A DNA stretch of 64,000 bases from Burkholderiales bacterium (lineage in GTDB: Bacteria > Pseudomonadota > Gammaproteobacteria > Burkholderiales > Ga0077523): the NCBI GenBank assembly GCA_019745565.1, contig JAIESW010000056.1, positions 1 to 64,000 of the forward strand. Direction: 5' to 3'. Shown here piece after piece: positions 21,217-31,221 of this stretch; positions within the stretch are counted from its first letter, which is position 1, and each line of letters begins with the position of its first letter. The position numbers and the translations under genes are program-made. The notes below the pieces were generated by a model. The model made no database searches, had not been told where the DNA came from, and worked only from the letters and a program-made list of their open reading frames with translations.

Positions 21217-22022
21217 GAATGCGCCCCCAGACCCAGGTCGTCGGCGTAGGACCGGCCGGGATAGTGGAAGGCCACGGGGCCGTCGGCCTCGCCGCGGATG
21301 AACTGGCGCACCAGCGGTTCATCCGACGCCCGGATCTGGTCGGGTGTGCCTTCGGCCACGATGCGACCGTCGGCCACGATGTACACGAAGTCGACGATGG
21401 CGAAGGACGCACCGACGTCGTGCGTGACCAGGATCGAGGTCGCCCCGAGCGCATCGTTGAGGCGCCGGATCAGGTTCGCTATCACGCCGAGCGAAATGGG
21501 GTCGAGCCCGGTGAACGGTTCGTCGTACATCATCAGCATCGGATCGAGCGCGATGGCACGGGCCAGGGCAACGCGCCGCGCCATGCCGCCGGACAGCTCG
21601 CCGGTGGACAGTTGGGCCGCGCCGCGCAAACCCACGGCGTTCAGCTTGAGCAGCACCAGGTCCCGTATCAGGGCCTCACCGAGACTGGTGTGCTCGCGCA
21701 GCGGGAAAGCGACGTTCTCGAACACCGTCAGATCGGTGAACAGCGCCCCGAACTGGAACAGCATGCCCATGCGACGCCGCAGCCGGTAGAGCGCGTCATG
21801 ATCGAGGTCGTGCACGACCGAGCCGTTCACCTTGACCTGCCCGGCGGAGGGCCGCAACTGGCCCCCGATCAGCCGCAGGATGGTGGTCTTGCCGCTGCCG
21901 CTGCCGCCCATGATGGCCACCACCTTGCCGCGCGGCACGCGCATGCGGATACCGGTGAGGATCGGGCGGAGATCGTAGGCGAACTGGACGTCCGTGAGTT
22001 CGACGAGAGGTTCGGTGGACAC
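21213..22022 (-). CDS. mlaF: phospholipid ABC transporter ATPase MlaF
   Basis: ATPase of the Mla system. The 269-aa protein has Walker [10 protein letters not shown], signature LSGGMARR, Walker [13 protein letters not shown] and the H-loop LVTHDVGA. No ATG gives a normal N-terminus; the GTG at 22022 yields [16 protein letters not shown], matching family length. The frame is open to 22154, so the start is moderately certain. It is the first gene of the long minus-strand run. Confidence 0.93.
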   Translation of the reverse strand: MSTEPLVELTDVQFAYDLRPILTGIRMRVPRGKVVAIMGGSGSGKTTILRLIGGQLRPSAGQVKVNGSVVHDLDHDALYRLRRRMGMLFQFGALFTDLTVFENVAFPLREHTSLGEALIRDLVLLKLNAVGLRGAAQLSTGELSGGMARRVALARAIALDPMLMMYDEPFTGLDPISLGVIANLIRRLNDALGATSILVTHDVGASFAIVDFVYIVADGRIVAEGTPDQIRASDEPLVRQFIRGEADGPVAFHYPGRSYADDLGLGAHS

Positions 22023-22092
22023 GTCTGACTCGGGCTGAAGGCTTCGGATTGTAACTGGAGACGAGATCGACAGTTCACAGGCAGACGCTTGC

Positions 22093-22121
22093 TTGTGACC
22101 AGGATTGGATTGCGCTATGTT
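22093..22121 (+). promoter_or_regulatory. candidate sigma-70 promoter for the filament cluster
   Basis: TTGTGA (22093-22098), a 17-base spacer and TATGTT (22116-22121), about 95 bases before the ABC ATPase gene. It lies in the divergent gap facing mlaF. The match is fair, not strong. Confidence 0.4.
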
Positions 22122-22215
22122 GGCCCGGTTCCTGCGCATAGGCACCGCATCCACTCAAACCGGCACCTCGGTCAGGTGAGGCAAGCCGGCTCCGCGCGAA
22201 CCCCGACCCCGATCC

Positions 22216-22953
22216 ATGGAGCCCTCTGCCCTCGCGTTTCGCCACGTCTCGAAGGCCTTCGGCACAGCCAGCGCATTGAGCGACGTCGAGCTCGAAGTGG
22301 GCACCGGAGAATTGTTCGGACTGGTGGGCATGAACGGCGCGGGCAAAACCACGCTCATCAAATGCCTGCTCGACTCGAGCCGGGCCGATACCGGCAGCAT
22401 CGAAGTGTTCGGCGCGACCAGCCTGCTGCCCGCCGCCCGCAGCCGGCTCGCATTCCTGCCGGAGCGGTTCAATGCGCCCTTCTACGTCACCGGGCGTGAC
22501 TTTCTGCGGCTCATGTTGCGGCTGTACGGCCGCGGCTACGATGAAGCGGCGGCGCGCGCGATGCTCGCGGCGCTCGACCTGGACCTGTCGGCGCTCGACA
22601 AGCCGGTGCGAGCGTATTCGAAAGGCATGACCCAGAAGCTGGGGCTCGCCTGCTGCCTTCTGTCGGAACGGGCGCTGCTGCTGCTCGACGAGCCCACCAG
22701 CGGTCTCGACCCCAAGGCACGCGCGCTCCTCAAGGCGGCTCTGCGCGAGCGTCACGCGCGCGGCTCGACCATCTTCTTCACCTCGCACTCGCTCGCCGAC
22801 GTGGAGGAGATGTGTGATCGCATGGCGGTGCTGCACCAGGGACGCGTCCGATACGTGGGGAGTCCCGCCGGCCTGCGCGAACGGTTCGGCGCGCCGACCC
22901 TGGAACGCGCATTCCTAGCCTGCCTCGAAACCGCCGTGCCCCTGGCCGCCTGA
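22216..22953 (+). CDS. ABC transporter ATP-binding protein opening the filament cluster
   Basis: A 245-aa NatA/CcmA-type ATPase with Walker A GMNGAGKTT, Walker B LLLDEPTSGLDP and the H-loop TSHSLADVEE. The signature position reads YSKGMTQKL, with SKGM in place of canonical SGG, as in many ABC-2 ATPases. It has no adjacent permease. The likely partner is the ABC-2 permease at 39382, at the other end of the same cluster. It is 10 bases before the response regulator gene, so probably co-transcribed. Substrate unknown. Confidence 0.9.
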   Translation: MEPSALAFRHVSKAFGTASALSDVELEVGTGELFGLVGMNGAGKTTLIKCLLDSSRADTGSIEVFGATSLLPAARSRLAFLPERFNAPFYVTGRDFLRLMLRLYGRGYDEAAARAMLAALDLDLSALDKPVRAYSKGMTQKLGLACCLLSERALLLLDEPTSGLDPKARALLKAALRERHARGSTIFFTSHSLADVEEMCDRMAVLHQGRVRYVGSPAGLRERFGAPTLERAFLACLETAVPLAA

Positions 22954-22963
22954 ACGCGATCCC

Positions 22964-24427
22964 GTGAACGCGACCCTCCCGCCGCGGCCGGACCTGCTGA
23001 TCGTCGACGACGATCCGCTCATCACCGATACGCTCAATTTCGTGCTGGGCAAGGCCTTCAATGTGTATGCGGCCGAATCCCGGGCGCAAGTGAAGAGCCT
23101 GCTCGCCCAGCTCGAGCACGCTCCTGAACTGGCTCTGGTCGACCTTGGTCTGCCGCCCACGCCGCACCGCCCGGACGAGGGCTTCCGGCTGATCAACGAA
23201 CTGCTAGCAGCGTCGCCGGACATCAAGATTCTCGTGCTCTCCGGTCAGAACGACGAGGCCAACGCGCGCCACGCACGCGCGCTCGGCGCCGTCGATTTCG
23301 TGGCTAAGCCCTGCGAGCCAAAGGAACTCGAAGCGTTGCTGATGCGCGCGCGCAGCTTCAGCGCCGCCGAGCGTCGCGCCGCCGCGGCCGACAGCGGCAT
23401 CGTGGGGGCAAGCCTGGGCGTCGCCAAGCTGCGGCAGCAGATCAGCCAATACGCCGCCGCCCCCTTCCCGGTGCTGATCGAAGGCGAGTCGGGCAGCGGC
23501 AAGGAACTGGTGGCGCAGGCACTCCACGCCGGCAGCCCCCGCGCAGGGCGTCCCTATCTCGCGCTCAATTGCGCCGCGATCTCGCCCACGCTGGTCGAGC
23601 CGACGCTCTTCGGCTACTCGAAGGGGGCCTTCACCGGCGCCAACACCGCGCGCGCCGGCTACTTCGAGGACGCGAGCGACGGCACTCTCTTCCTGGACGA
23701 GATCGGCGAACTGCCGCTGGAGCTCCAATCGAAGCTCCTGCGGGTGCTGGAGAACGGCGAGTTCCAGCGGGTGGGCGAGACCCAGAGCCGCACCAGCAAC
23801 GCCCGTGTCATCGCGGCGACCAACCGCGATCTGCGCCAGGAGATCAAGGCCGGACGCTTCCGCGTGGACCTGTATCACCGGCTGTCGGTCTTCACGGTCC
23901 AGGTACCGTCCCTGCGCGATCTGGGCGACGACAAGCGCCTGCTGCTCGAGCACTTCTCCGACCTGTACGCCTCCCAGGGCGGGGTCCAGCCGTTCCGCCT
24001 CGACGACGCTGCGATGCAGCTCTGGATGTCGTATCCGTTTCCGGGCAACGTCCGTGAGTTGCGCAATATCGTCATCCGCCTCACGACCAAGCACGCCGGC
24101 AGGCTGGTCGACCGCGATCAACTGGTCGCTGAGCTCGACTATGAAACCGGAGCGAATGCCGGATCACCCGGGGCCGACACGGGTGCCGACTTCAGCGGCA
24201 GCGTCGCATGGGCGAAGCGCATCCTCGAGACGCGCCGCACCTTCGATCTCGACGCCGAGCTGCGCAACTGGGAGAAGTGCTTCTTCGAAGCGGCGCTCGA
24301 GATCACCCACGGCAACCTGAGTCAGGCCGCCAAGCTCCTCGGCATGCACCGCACCACTCTCTACAGCCGCATGCAGTCCTACGGCGACAGCCTCGACGGC
24401 TCGGGCCGCGGCAAGGTCATCCCGTAA
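22964..24427 (+). CDS. sigma-54-dependent response regulator (NtrC family)
   Basis: A DNA-binding activator of sigma-54 promoters. The 487-aa protein has a receiver domain with D60 and K115, then an AAA+ domain with Walker A GESGSGKE (174-181), the sigma-54 contact loop GAFTGA (221-226) and Walker B LFLDEIGEL. A Fis-type helix-turn-helix ends it (NLSQAAKLLGMHRTTLYSRM). The start is a GTG at 22964. Its layout resembles PrsR of exosortase systems, but no exosortase is present. The likely partner is the orphan kinase at 37561, and the likely targets are the prepilin promoters at 41237 and perhaps 44608. Confidence 0.93.
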   Translation: MNATLPPRPDLLIVDDDPLITDTLNFVLGKAFNVYAAESRAQVKSLLAQLEHAPELALVDLGLPPTPHRPDEGFRLINELLAASPDIKILVLSGQNDEANARHARALGAVDFVAKPCEPKELEALLMRARSFSAAERRAAAADSGIVGASLGVAKLRQQISQYAAAPFPVLIEGESGSGKELVAQALHAGSPRAGRPYLALNCAAISPTLVEPTLFGYSKGAFTGANTARAGYFEDASDGTLFLDEIGELPLELQSKLLRVLENGEFQRVGETQSRTSNARVIAATNRDLRQEIKAGRFRVDLYHRLSVFTVQVPSLRDLGDDKRLLLEHFSDLYASQGGVQPFRLDDAAMQLWMSYPFPGNVRELRNIVIRLTTKHAGRLVDRDQLVAELDYETGANAGSPGADTGADFSGSVAWAKRILETRRTFDLDAELRNWEKCFFEAALEITHGNLSQAAKLLGMHRTTLYSRMQSYGDSLDGSGRGKVIP

Positions 24428-24432
24428 CGACC

Positions 24433-25998
24433 ATGTACTACACCTTCTTCGGACTCCAGCAGCCGCCGTTCCGGATAACACCGGATACCGAATTCTTCTT
24501 TGAAGGCGCCAATCGCGGCTCGGTGCTGGAGGCGCTGATCTACGCCATCGGCCAGGGCGAAGGTATCGTCAAGGTGACAGGCGAGGTGGGCAGCGGCAAG
24601 ACCATGCTGTGCCGCGTGCTCCAGCAGCGACTGGCCGACACCGTGGACATCGTCTATCTGGCGAACCCCAATGTCTCGCCCGAGGACATCCTGCATGCCA
24701 TAGCCTTCGAACTGCAGCTGCCGGTGAAGCGCGAGGCGTCACGGCTCGAGGTCATGCACGCCCTGCAGCAGTATCTGGTGCAGCGCCACGCCGAACGGCG
24801 CCAGGTGGTGGTGTTCGTCGAGGAATCCCAGGGAATGCCGATCGCGACGCTGGAAGAGATCAGGCTGCTGTCCAATCTGGAGACCGACCGCAGCAAGTTG
24901 CTGCAGATCGTGCTGTTCGGGCAGCCGGAACTCGATGAGAACCTGCGCCAGAACAGCATCCGCCAGCTGCGGGAGCGCATCACCCACAGCTTCTATCTGT
25001 CACCGCTGTCGGTCGAGGAGGTGGGGGCGTACCTCGCGTTCCGCTTGCATGCTGCCGGTTACCGCGGTCCGGCATTGTTCTCGAAGAGAGTAATCACTTA
25101 CATATCAAAGGCGAGCGGAGGGCTCACGCGGCGCGTCAACATCATTGCGGACAAGGCGTTGCTGGCCGCATTCGCGGAAAGCACCCACACCATCTCGCTG
25201 AAGCACGTGCGCACCGCGGTGCAGGACAGCGAGTTCAGCCAGGGCAAGGCGCCGCCGACGGCCCCGGCGTGGCTGCCCTGGGCACTGCTGGGCCTGGGTG
25301 CCGTCGCAGTTGCGGCAGCCGTCTGGTGGTACTTCGATCGCGGTAGCGCTCAATCCGTCGCGATGCCGACAAGCAATATGCCGACGGCATCGTCCGTCGC
25401 AACTGCGGTGGCGCCACCTGCGGCAGCCGTAGCAAGCGCGGGCGCCCCTGCCGAAACAGCTGTAGCGTCCGTTCCCATGACGCCGCCCGCCCCCGAGACC
25501 AGCCACCCGAAGCCCGAACCGGCCGTGCCGACCACGGCCCCGGACCAGGCGCAACCGACGGCGGGCTTGCGGATCACGTCGGAAATCAGTCAGCCGGAGT
25601 CGGCGCCCGCTACCGGCGCGTCTCAACCTGCATCTCGCTCGCTCCCGGACGACTTCCTGGAACGACGCTTGCGAGCGACGGAGTCCTGGCTGTCCACCCA
25701 GGCAGAGCGGACGTATACGATCCAGCTGATGGGTGCGGCAGATGCGGAATACCTCAAGGAATATTTCAAGTCCCTGGCCAAATCGATTGAAGTAGATAAT
25801 ATTTTTGTGTACCGTACCGTTGCTAACATGAAGCCGTCTCTGACCGTCGTGTACGGCGCGTACCCCACGATGCGCGCGGTCAACGAGGCCATCGAGCAGT
25901 TGCCTCCGGAGCTTCAGCGGTACCGGCCGTATCAGCGCACCATCCGCGGCATCCGCGCGGAGATCGAAGAAGCGCGCAACGCCTCGACTGCCCGGTAG
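24433..25998 (+). CDS. ExeA/MshM-like AAA ATPase with transmembrane segment and SPOR-like C-terminus
   Basis: A 521-aa membrane ATPase. The start MYYTFFGLQQPPFRITPD is the ExeA/MshM hallmark; Walker A is GEVGSGKT. A membrane helix follows at about 281-300 (WLPWALLGLGAVAVAAAVWW), then a Pro/Ala-rich periplasmic linker. The last 95 residues include RTYTIQLMGA and resemble a SPOR peptidoglycan-binding domain. ExeA helps secretin assembly by remodelling peptidoglycan, so a murein-binding end fits that role. It starts 5 bases after the regulator gene. Confidence 0.9.
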   Translation: MYYTFFGLQQPPFRITPDTEFFFEGANRGSVLEALIYAIGQGEGIVKVTGEVGSGKTMLCRVLQQRLADTVDIVYLANPNVSPEDILHAIAFELQLPVKREASRLEVMHALQQYLVQRHAERRQVVVFVEESQGMPIATLEEIRLLSNLETDRSKLLQIVLFGQPELDENLRQNSIRQLRERITHSFYLSPLSVEEVGAYLAFRLHAAGYRGPALFSKRVITYISKASGGLTRRVNIIADKALLAAFAESTHTISLKHVRTAVQDSEFSQGKAPPTAPAWLPWALLGLGAVAVAAAVWWYFDRGSAQSVAMPTSNMPTASSVATAVAPPAAAVASAGAPAETAVASVPMTPPAPETSHPKPEPAVPTTAPDQAQPTAGLRITSEISQPESAPATGASQPASRSLPDDFLERRLRATESWLSTQAERTYTIQLMGAADAEYLKEYFKSLAKSIEVDNIFVYRTVANMKPSLTVVYGAYPTMRAVNEAIEQLPPELQRYRPYQRTIRGIRAEIEEARNASTAR

Positions 25999-26083
25999 AC
26001 CTGTCATGAACTACCCGGCCCCCGTACCCGAGAACTCCCGGTCCAGCCGCCAAGGTGAGTAGCCCCGTCGGCTCAGCAACCTG

Positions 26084-27955
26084 ATGATCTACCTGCCCGA
26101 TTCCCGCCTCCAGCGCTCCGCCGCCCACCTCGCGCCCGCGAGTCGCGTCATTTCCTGCCGGCATGCGGCAGGGTTGATCCTGCTGGCCACCAGCCTCGGC
26201 GGTTGCAGCTACAAGGCGCCGGTGCTGCCGGTGTCGGACAACCACCTCGCAGCCAGCGAAGCCGGTAAGGCCGTGCGCGAAGACAAGGACATCCTCCCGC
26301 CGGTGTCCGTCCCGACCCCGCCGCCCCCGAAACCGCAGCCGCGTCTGCCCACTTACAGCGTGGTGGTGAACGAGGTCTCGGTGAAGGAGCTCCTGTTCGC
26401 CCTGGCCCGGGACACCAAACAGAACATCGACGTGCACCCCGGTCTGCAGGGGCTCGTCAGCCTGAACGCCATCGACGAGACCCTGCCTGCGATCCTCGAT
26501 CGCATCGCGAAGCAGGGCAACCTCCGCTGGCGCCAGGAAGGACGGACCATCCTGGTCACGCCCGATACGCCTTACGTGAAGACGTATCGGGTCAACTACG
26601 TGAACGTGAGCCGCGAGACCAACTCCACGGTGGGCGTTTCCGGTCTGGTCGGCACCGGTGCCACGGCGACGGGCGGCACGGGTGGTGGAGGCGGGGGCGG
26701 GGGCGCTGGGGGCGGCGCCGGTTCGAACTCGTCCAGCACCACGGTCAACACGACATCGAAGAACGAATTCTGGAAGGTCCTGGAAGACAACGTGAAGGGC
26801 ATGCTGTCCGCAACGCGTGCCCAGGCACTATCCGTCGACGAACGCGCGGCCCGCTCCGAAGCGGCGAAGGCCCAGCGCGAGGAACGTATCGCTCAGGCCG
26901 AGGCAGTCGCGCGCGCCGGAGCCAATGCGAGCGAACTCATGTCGAAGGCGTTCGACAACCAGTCGACCACGTTGCCGGGCGACATCGCCAACGAAGTGGT
27001 CGTGAACCCGGTCGCCGGCACGGTCACGATCCTCGCCACCGACCGCCAGCACGCCCTGGTGCAGCAGTACATCGACGCGGTCATGGCGTCGTCGCAACGC
27101 CAGGTGCTCATCGAAGCCACGATCGTGGAAGTGGAGCTGTCGCGTACCTATCAGGCGGGCGTGGACTGGGGTCGCATCGCCGGTTCGGCCGGTGCCGGCC
27201 TTTCGTTCCAGCAGAACTTCGTGAGCGGGGTGCTCAATACTCCGCCGAACTTCCAGGTCAACTACGGTGACCCGACCCGTCCGGGCGGCGGCGTGTTCGC
27301 CGCGATCAAGATGCTCGAGACGTTCGGCAACACGCGCGTGCTGTCGAGTCCGAAGCTGATGGCGATCAACAACCAGACCGCGCTGCTAAAGGTCGTCCGT
27401 AACCAAGTGTACTTCCAGATCCAGTCGTCGATCTCGCAAGGCACGGTGGGTGTGGGCGCGCTGCAATCCGTACAGACCACCGCGCGCACGGTGCCGGTGG
27501 GTCTGGTTATGAGCATGACCCCCCAGATCAACGAAACCGGCCAGATTACGATCACCGTGCGACCGACGGTCACGAGCCAGGTCGACACGGTGGAGGATCC
27601 GAACCCGGTACTAGCAGCGCAAGGCCTCAAGAACCTTGTCCCGATCATCGAAGTGCGCGAGATCGAGTCCGTGTTGCAGGTCGTGAGCGGCCAGATCGCG
27701 ATCCTGGGCGGACTCATCAAGGACGAGGTCATCCGCAACCGCTCCCAGATTCCCGGCATCGGCAACACCCGCGCCGGCGACGCCTTCGCATACCGCGACG
27801 AATCCGCGCGTAAGACCGAACTGGTCATCTTCCTGCGCCCGACGGTGGTCACCAACCCGTCGATCGACGCCGACGACCTGCGCTTCCTGCGTCCGCTGCT
27901 GCCCAAGCCCGAACAGATGGGCGCGCTGCCGGACGCGCCGGCCCAGGCTAAGTGA
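26084..27955 (+). CDS. outer-membrane secretin, MshL-like lipoprotein
   Basis: The outer-membrane channel of the filament machine. The 623-aa protein has a lipobox ending LGGC (C41), a proline-rich linker and an STN/N0-like domain. A glycine-rich stretch lies around 200-215, followed by an alpha-helical insert. The C-terminal secretin domain includes VEVELSRTYQAGVDWG, LSSPKLMAINNQTA and ILGGLIKDE. Lipidation suggests self-targeting without a separate pilotin. It comes 85 bases after the ExeA-like gene. Confidence 0.94.
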   Translation: MIYLPDSRLQRSAAHLAPASRVISCRHAAGLILLATSLGGCSYKAPVLPVSDNHLAASEAGKAVREDKDILPPVSVPTPPPPKPQPRLPTYSVVVNEVSVKELLFALARDTKQNIDVHPGLQGLVSLNAIDETLPAILDRIAKQGNLRWRQEGRTILVTPDTPYVKTYRVNYVNVSRETNSTVGVSGLVGTGATATGGTGGGGGGGGAGGGAGSNSSSTTVNTTSKNEFWKVLEDNVKGMLSATRAQALSVDERAARSEAAKAQREERIAQAEAVARAGANASELMSKAFDNQSTTLPGDIANEVVVNPVAGTVTILATDRQHALVQQYIDAVMASSQRQVLIEATIVEVELSRTYQAGVDWGRIAGSAGAGLSFQQNFVSGVLNTPPNFQVNYGDPTRPGGGVFAAIKMLETFGNTRVLSSPKLMAINNQTALLKVVRNQVYFQIQSSISQGTVGVGALQSVQTTARTVPVGLVMSMTPQINETGQITITVRPTVTSQVDTVEDPNPVLAAQGLKNLVPIIEVREIESVLQVVSGQIAILGGLIKDEVIRNRSQIPGIGNTRAGDAFAYRDESARKTELVIFLRPTVVTNPSIDADDLRFLRPLLPKPEQMGALPDAPAQAK

Positions 27956-27958
27956 GCC

Positions 27959-29407
27959 ATGAGCCTCCTGCTCCAGGCCTTGCAGAAGGCCGCGAAGAAT
28001 CGCGAGACGACGCAGCAGCCGACTGCTGAACCGGTCACCACCGGTTTCGCGACCAATGCGGGTTCCACCCTGGAGCTGGAACCCGGCGAAATCGAGCCCG
28101 CGTCGCGCTCGCGCGAATTCGACGTACCGGCCGAGGCTCCGGCACCGACGACGCCTTCCCGGAGCGCCCGCGATGACTACCAGGAGCCCACCGCTCAGCA
28201 GGCGGCGGTCGTGGTCGGTGCCGCCGCGGCGGCGAAAGAGCCCGGCTTCAGCATAGTGGATTGGGCGCGGGACCATCCGGTCCACATCTTCGCGGTCATC
28301 GCCGGCATCTTCCTGGCGTTCTACTTCGTCTACGTCGCCGTCGAGATCAAGTATCCAGGCTTCTGGTCGCGCTCCGGATCCATCGTCGGACCTGCGGCCA
28401 ACAACGGCCCGCTGGTGCGCAACCCTTCACCGCGACCCGCACCGCCCGGAACTTCTCCGGCGCCGCCGCAGACTGCCGCACCGATGCCGGATCTGCTCGC
28501 ACCAGCCGCCCCGGGCGAGCCCGCGCCTGCCGCTTCGGCCACCGGCGCCGCCCCCGCACCTGCCGCCGGGCCATCCGTGCCGCCCCCGGCGCCGACCATC
28601 GATTCGAAGCCCGTGGCAGCCGCAGCCGCGCCCGCCGGCGCGCCAGCTCCCGCGACCAAGCCCGTGGTTGCGCAGCAACCGGGTGGCCCCCCCGTGGCGA
28701 CCTCGAGCGCGATCGTGCGTGCCGATCCCGCCGGTCCAGTGGTGCGTCAGAGGGCAACACCTGCCCGCGACGTGCCGAAGATGGCTGCGTCCGACAACGA
28801 AATCACGTTCAAGGCGTCGGACAACGGTTCCGCGATCGGCGGCTGGCTCACCTCCGCCTACGACCAGCTGCAGAAGGGCGATCTCGACGCGGCACAAGGC
28901 ACGTACGAGCGGATCCTGCAATCCGACAGCCGCAACATCGACGCTCTGCTCGGCATGGCGTCCATCGCCTGGCAGCGGGGGCAGACCGAGAAGGCGTCGG
29001 AGTCCTACTACCGCGTGCTGCAGCTCGATCCGCAGAACGCCACGGCGCAGAGCGGCCTGATCGGCCTGATGGGGCGTGTCGACCCCACCGCGAGCGAGAC
29101 CCGGCTGAAGCAGCTGATCGCGCGCGAGCCCTCCGGCGGCCTCTACTTCTCGCTCGGGAACCTCTACGCGGGCGAACGTCAATGGGCGCAGGCGCAGCAG
29201 GCGTACTTCCAGGCGTTCCAGATGGATCCGACCAATCCCGACTACGCGTTCAACCTCGCGGTGGGGCTGGAGCATCTCGGACAGAGCAAGGTTGCGCTGG
29301 GGTACTATCGCAAGGCCCTGGATCTCTCGTTTGCGCGCGGGCACGCCGGCTTCGACCAGAAGCAGGTCATTCAGCGCATCGGCGACCTTTCGGCCGCGAC
29401 CGAATGA
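27959..29407 (+). CDS. MshN-like TPR protein of the filament system
   Basis: A 482-aa bitopic protein. A short cytoplasmic start (MSLLLQALQKAAKNRE) resembles GspB/MshN N-termini. One membrane helix follows at about 108-130, then a long Pro/Ala-rich linker (140-280) and TPR repeats (about 290-470, with TYERILQSDSRNIDALLGMA). The topology places the TPRs in the periplasm, where they could contact the secretin encoded 3 bases upstream. The sequence beyond topology is not diagnostic. Confidence 0.85.
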   Translation: MSLLLQALQKAAKNRETTQQPTAEPVTTGFATNAGSTLELEPGEIEPASRSREFDVPAEAPAPTTPSRSARDDYQEPTAQQAAVVVGAAAAAKEPGFSIVDWARDHPVHIFAVIAGIFLAFYFVYVAVEIKYPGFWSRSGSIVGPAANNGPLVRNPSPRPAPPGTSPAPPQTAAPMPDLLAPAAPGEPAPAASATGAAPAPAAGPSVPPPAPTIDSKPVAAAAAPAGAPAPATKPVVAQQPGGPPVATSSAIVRADPAGPVVRQRATPARDVPKMAASDNEITFKASDNGSAIGGWLTSAYDQLQKGDLDAAQGTYERILQSDSRNIDALLGMASIAWQRGQTEKASESYYRVLQLDPQNATAQSGLIGLMGRVDPTASETRLKQLIAREPSGGLYFSLGNLYAGERQWAQAQQAYFQAFQMDPTNPDYAFNLAVGLEHLGQSKVALGYYRKALDLSFARGHAGFDQKQVIQRIGDLSAATE

Positions 29408-31161
29408 TGAACGACATGGCTTCTCCCAAGACGGCAGTGGTGAAGACCTCGATGCCGGAACAGCGCAAGAAGATGCGCCTGGGCGAACTGCTGGTCCAGC
29501 AGGGCCTCATCACGCCCGACCAGTTGCGGATCGCGCTCACCGAACAGAAGAGCCAGAAGATGCCGATCGGGCGTCTGCTGGTGCGCCTGGGCTTCGTCAC
29601 GGAAGCGGTCATCCGCGACATCATGGCGCGCACCATCGGGCAGGAGGCCATCGACCTCGCCCAGGTCGTGGTCGACGCCGAAGCGCTCAAGCTGGTGCCG
29701 CAGGAGTTTGCCCGGCGTCAGCGCGTGCTGCCCATCGCATTCGACTCGCAGGAACGAGTCCTGGTGGTGGCGATCACCGAGCTCTACAACGTGGTCGCGA
29801 TCGACCAGTTGCGCGCGTCGCTGCCGCCCGACATACAGCTGCGTACCGTACTGGCCGGCGAAGCGCAGCTCGAAGACTACATCGACCATTTCTACGGCTA
29901 CGAGCTGTCGGTCGACGGCATCCTGCGGGAGATCGAGACCGGCGAACTCGACTGGCAGAGTCTCCAGGCCGGCGGCGACGAATACACCCAGCCGATCGTG
30001 CGGCTGGTGGGCGCGCTGCTGATCGATGCGGTGAAGCGCGGCTCCTCCGACATCCACTTCGAACCGGAGCACGCGTTCCTGCGCGTGCGCTACCGCATCG
30101 ACGGCGTGCTGGAACAGGTGCGCAGCCTGCACAAGACCTACTGGCCCGGCATCGCCGTACGCCTCAAGGTCATCAGCGGCATGAACATCGCCGAGACGCG
30201 TGCACCGCAGGACGGACGCCTGTCGCTCAACCTGAACGGTCGTCCGGTCGACTTCCGGGTCTCGAGCCACCCGACCATCTACGGCGAGAACATCGTCCTG
30301 CGGGTGCTGGACCGCGAGAAGTCCATCATCAGCCTGGACCAGATGAAGCTGCCCAAGCCGATCATGGCCAAGCTGAACCTCATGCTGGCACGGCCCGAGG
30401 GCATCCTGGTCATCACCGGCCCCACCGGCAGCGGCAAGACGACCACGCTGTACTCCCTGCTGTCGCAGGTGAACGTCGAGGGCGTGAACATCATGACCCT
30501 CGAAGACCCGGTCGAATACCCGGTGGCGCTGATGCGTCAGACCTCGGTGAGCGAGGCCTCGAAACTCGACTTCGCGAACGGTATCCGATCGATCATGCGA
30601 CAGGATCCGGACATCATCCTGGTGGGTGAGGTGCGCGACAAGGAAACGGCCGAGATGGCGTTCCGTGCGGCGATGACCGGTCACCAGGTGTTCACGACGC
30701 TCCACACCAACTCGGCGATCGGCGCTTTCCCCCGGCTGTTCGACATCGGCATCATGCCGGACATCATCTCGGGCAATATCATCGGCGTGATCGCGCAGCG
30801 TCTCGTACGCACGCTGTGCCAGCAATGCAGGGTGGAGTACAAGCCTTCGCTCGAGGAGAAGCACATCCTCGGACTGCCTCCCGAAAGCGGCGCCACCATC
30901 TTCCGGCATCGCGACGGTGGCTGCCGCGTCTGCAACAACCGCGGCTACAAGGGGCGCGTGCCGATCCTCGAGATCCTGCACATGGACGGCGACCTCGACG
31001 AACTCGTGGCGCGCCGCGCCACCGGGCGCGAACTGCGCCGTGCCGCGGCGGAAAAGGGCTTCCGTACGCTGGCGGACGAAGGTGTAGCGCGCGTGCTCGA
31101 CGGCTCCACCAGCATCGCCGAGGTGTCGCGCTCGGTGGATCTCACCAGCCGGATCGTTTAA
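29404..31161 (+). CDS. GspE/PilB/MshE-type assembly ATPase
   Basis: Powers filament assembly from the cytoplasm. The 585-aa protein has an N-terminal MshEN/GspE-II region (MRLGELLVQQGLITPDQL) and Walker A GPTGSGKT near residue 340. The Asp and His boxes lie in IMRQDPDIILVGEVRDKETAEMAFRAAMTGH. A zinc tetracysteine (CQQC ... CRVC) identifies it as an assembly, not a retraction, ATPase. It starts within the stop of the preceding gene (ATGATGA), so 29407 is an equal alternative. Confidence 0.96.
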   Translation: MMNDMASPKTAVVKTSMPEQRKKMRLGELLVQQGLITPDQLRIALTEQKSQKMPIGRLLVRLGFVTEAVIRDIMARTIGQEAIDLAQVVVDAEALKLVPQEFARRQRVLPIAFDSQERVLVVAITELYNVVAIDQLRASLPPDIQLRTVLAGEAQLEDYIDHFYGYELSVDGILREIETGELDWQSLQAGGDEYTQPIVRLVGALLIDAVKRGSSDIHFEPEHAFLRVRYRIDGVLEQVRSLHKTYWPGIAVRLKVISGMNIAETRAPQDGRLSLNLNGRPVDFRVSSHPTIYGENIVLRVLDREKSIISLDQMKLPKPIMAKLNLMLARPEGILVITGPTGSGKTTTLYSLLSQVNVEGVNIMTLEDPVEYPVALMRQTSVSEASKLDFANGIRSIMRQDPDIILVGEVRDKETAEMAFRAAMTGHQVFTTLHTNSAIGAFPRLFDIGIMPDIISGNIIGVIAQRLVRTLCQQCRVEYKPSLEEKHILGLPPESGATIFRHRDGGCRVCNNRGYKGRVPILEILHMDGDLDELVARRATGRELRRAAAEKGFRTLADEGVARVLDGSTSIAEVSRSVDLTSRIV

Positions 31162-31221
31162 TCCCCGCACGCACCGGCGCGGCCAGGCGCCGCTCCACAG
31201 GGCTAGCACCGACCCCTACCC

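Noticed and set aside
28261..29403. Open frame running 381 codons upstream of the GspE start, giving a 966-aa protein
   Set aside because: It is out of frame inside the MshN-like gene, has the Arg/Ala-rich look of a shadow in GC-rich DNA, and the GspE family start fits 29404.
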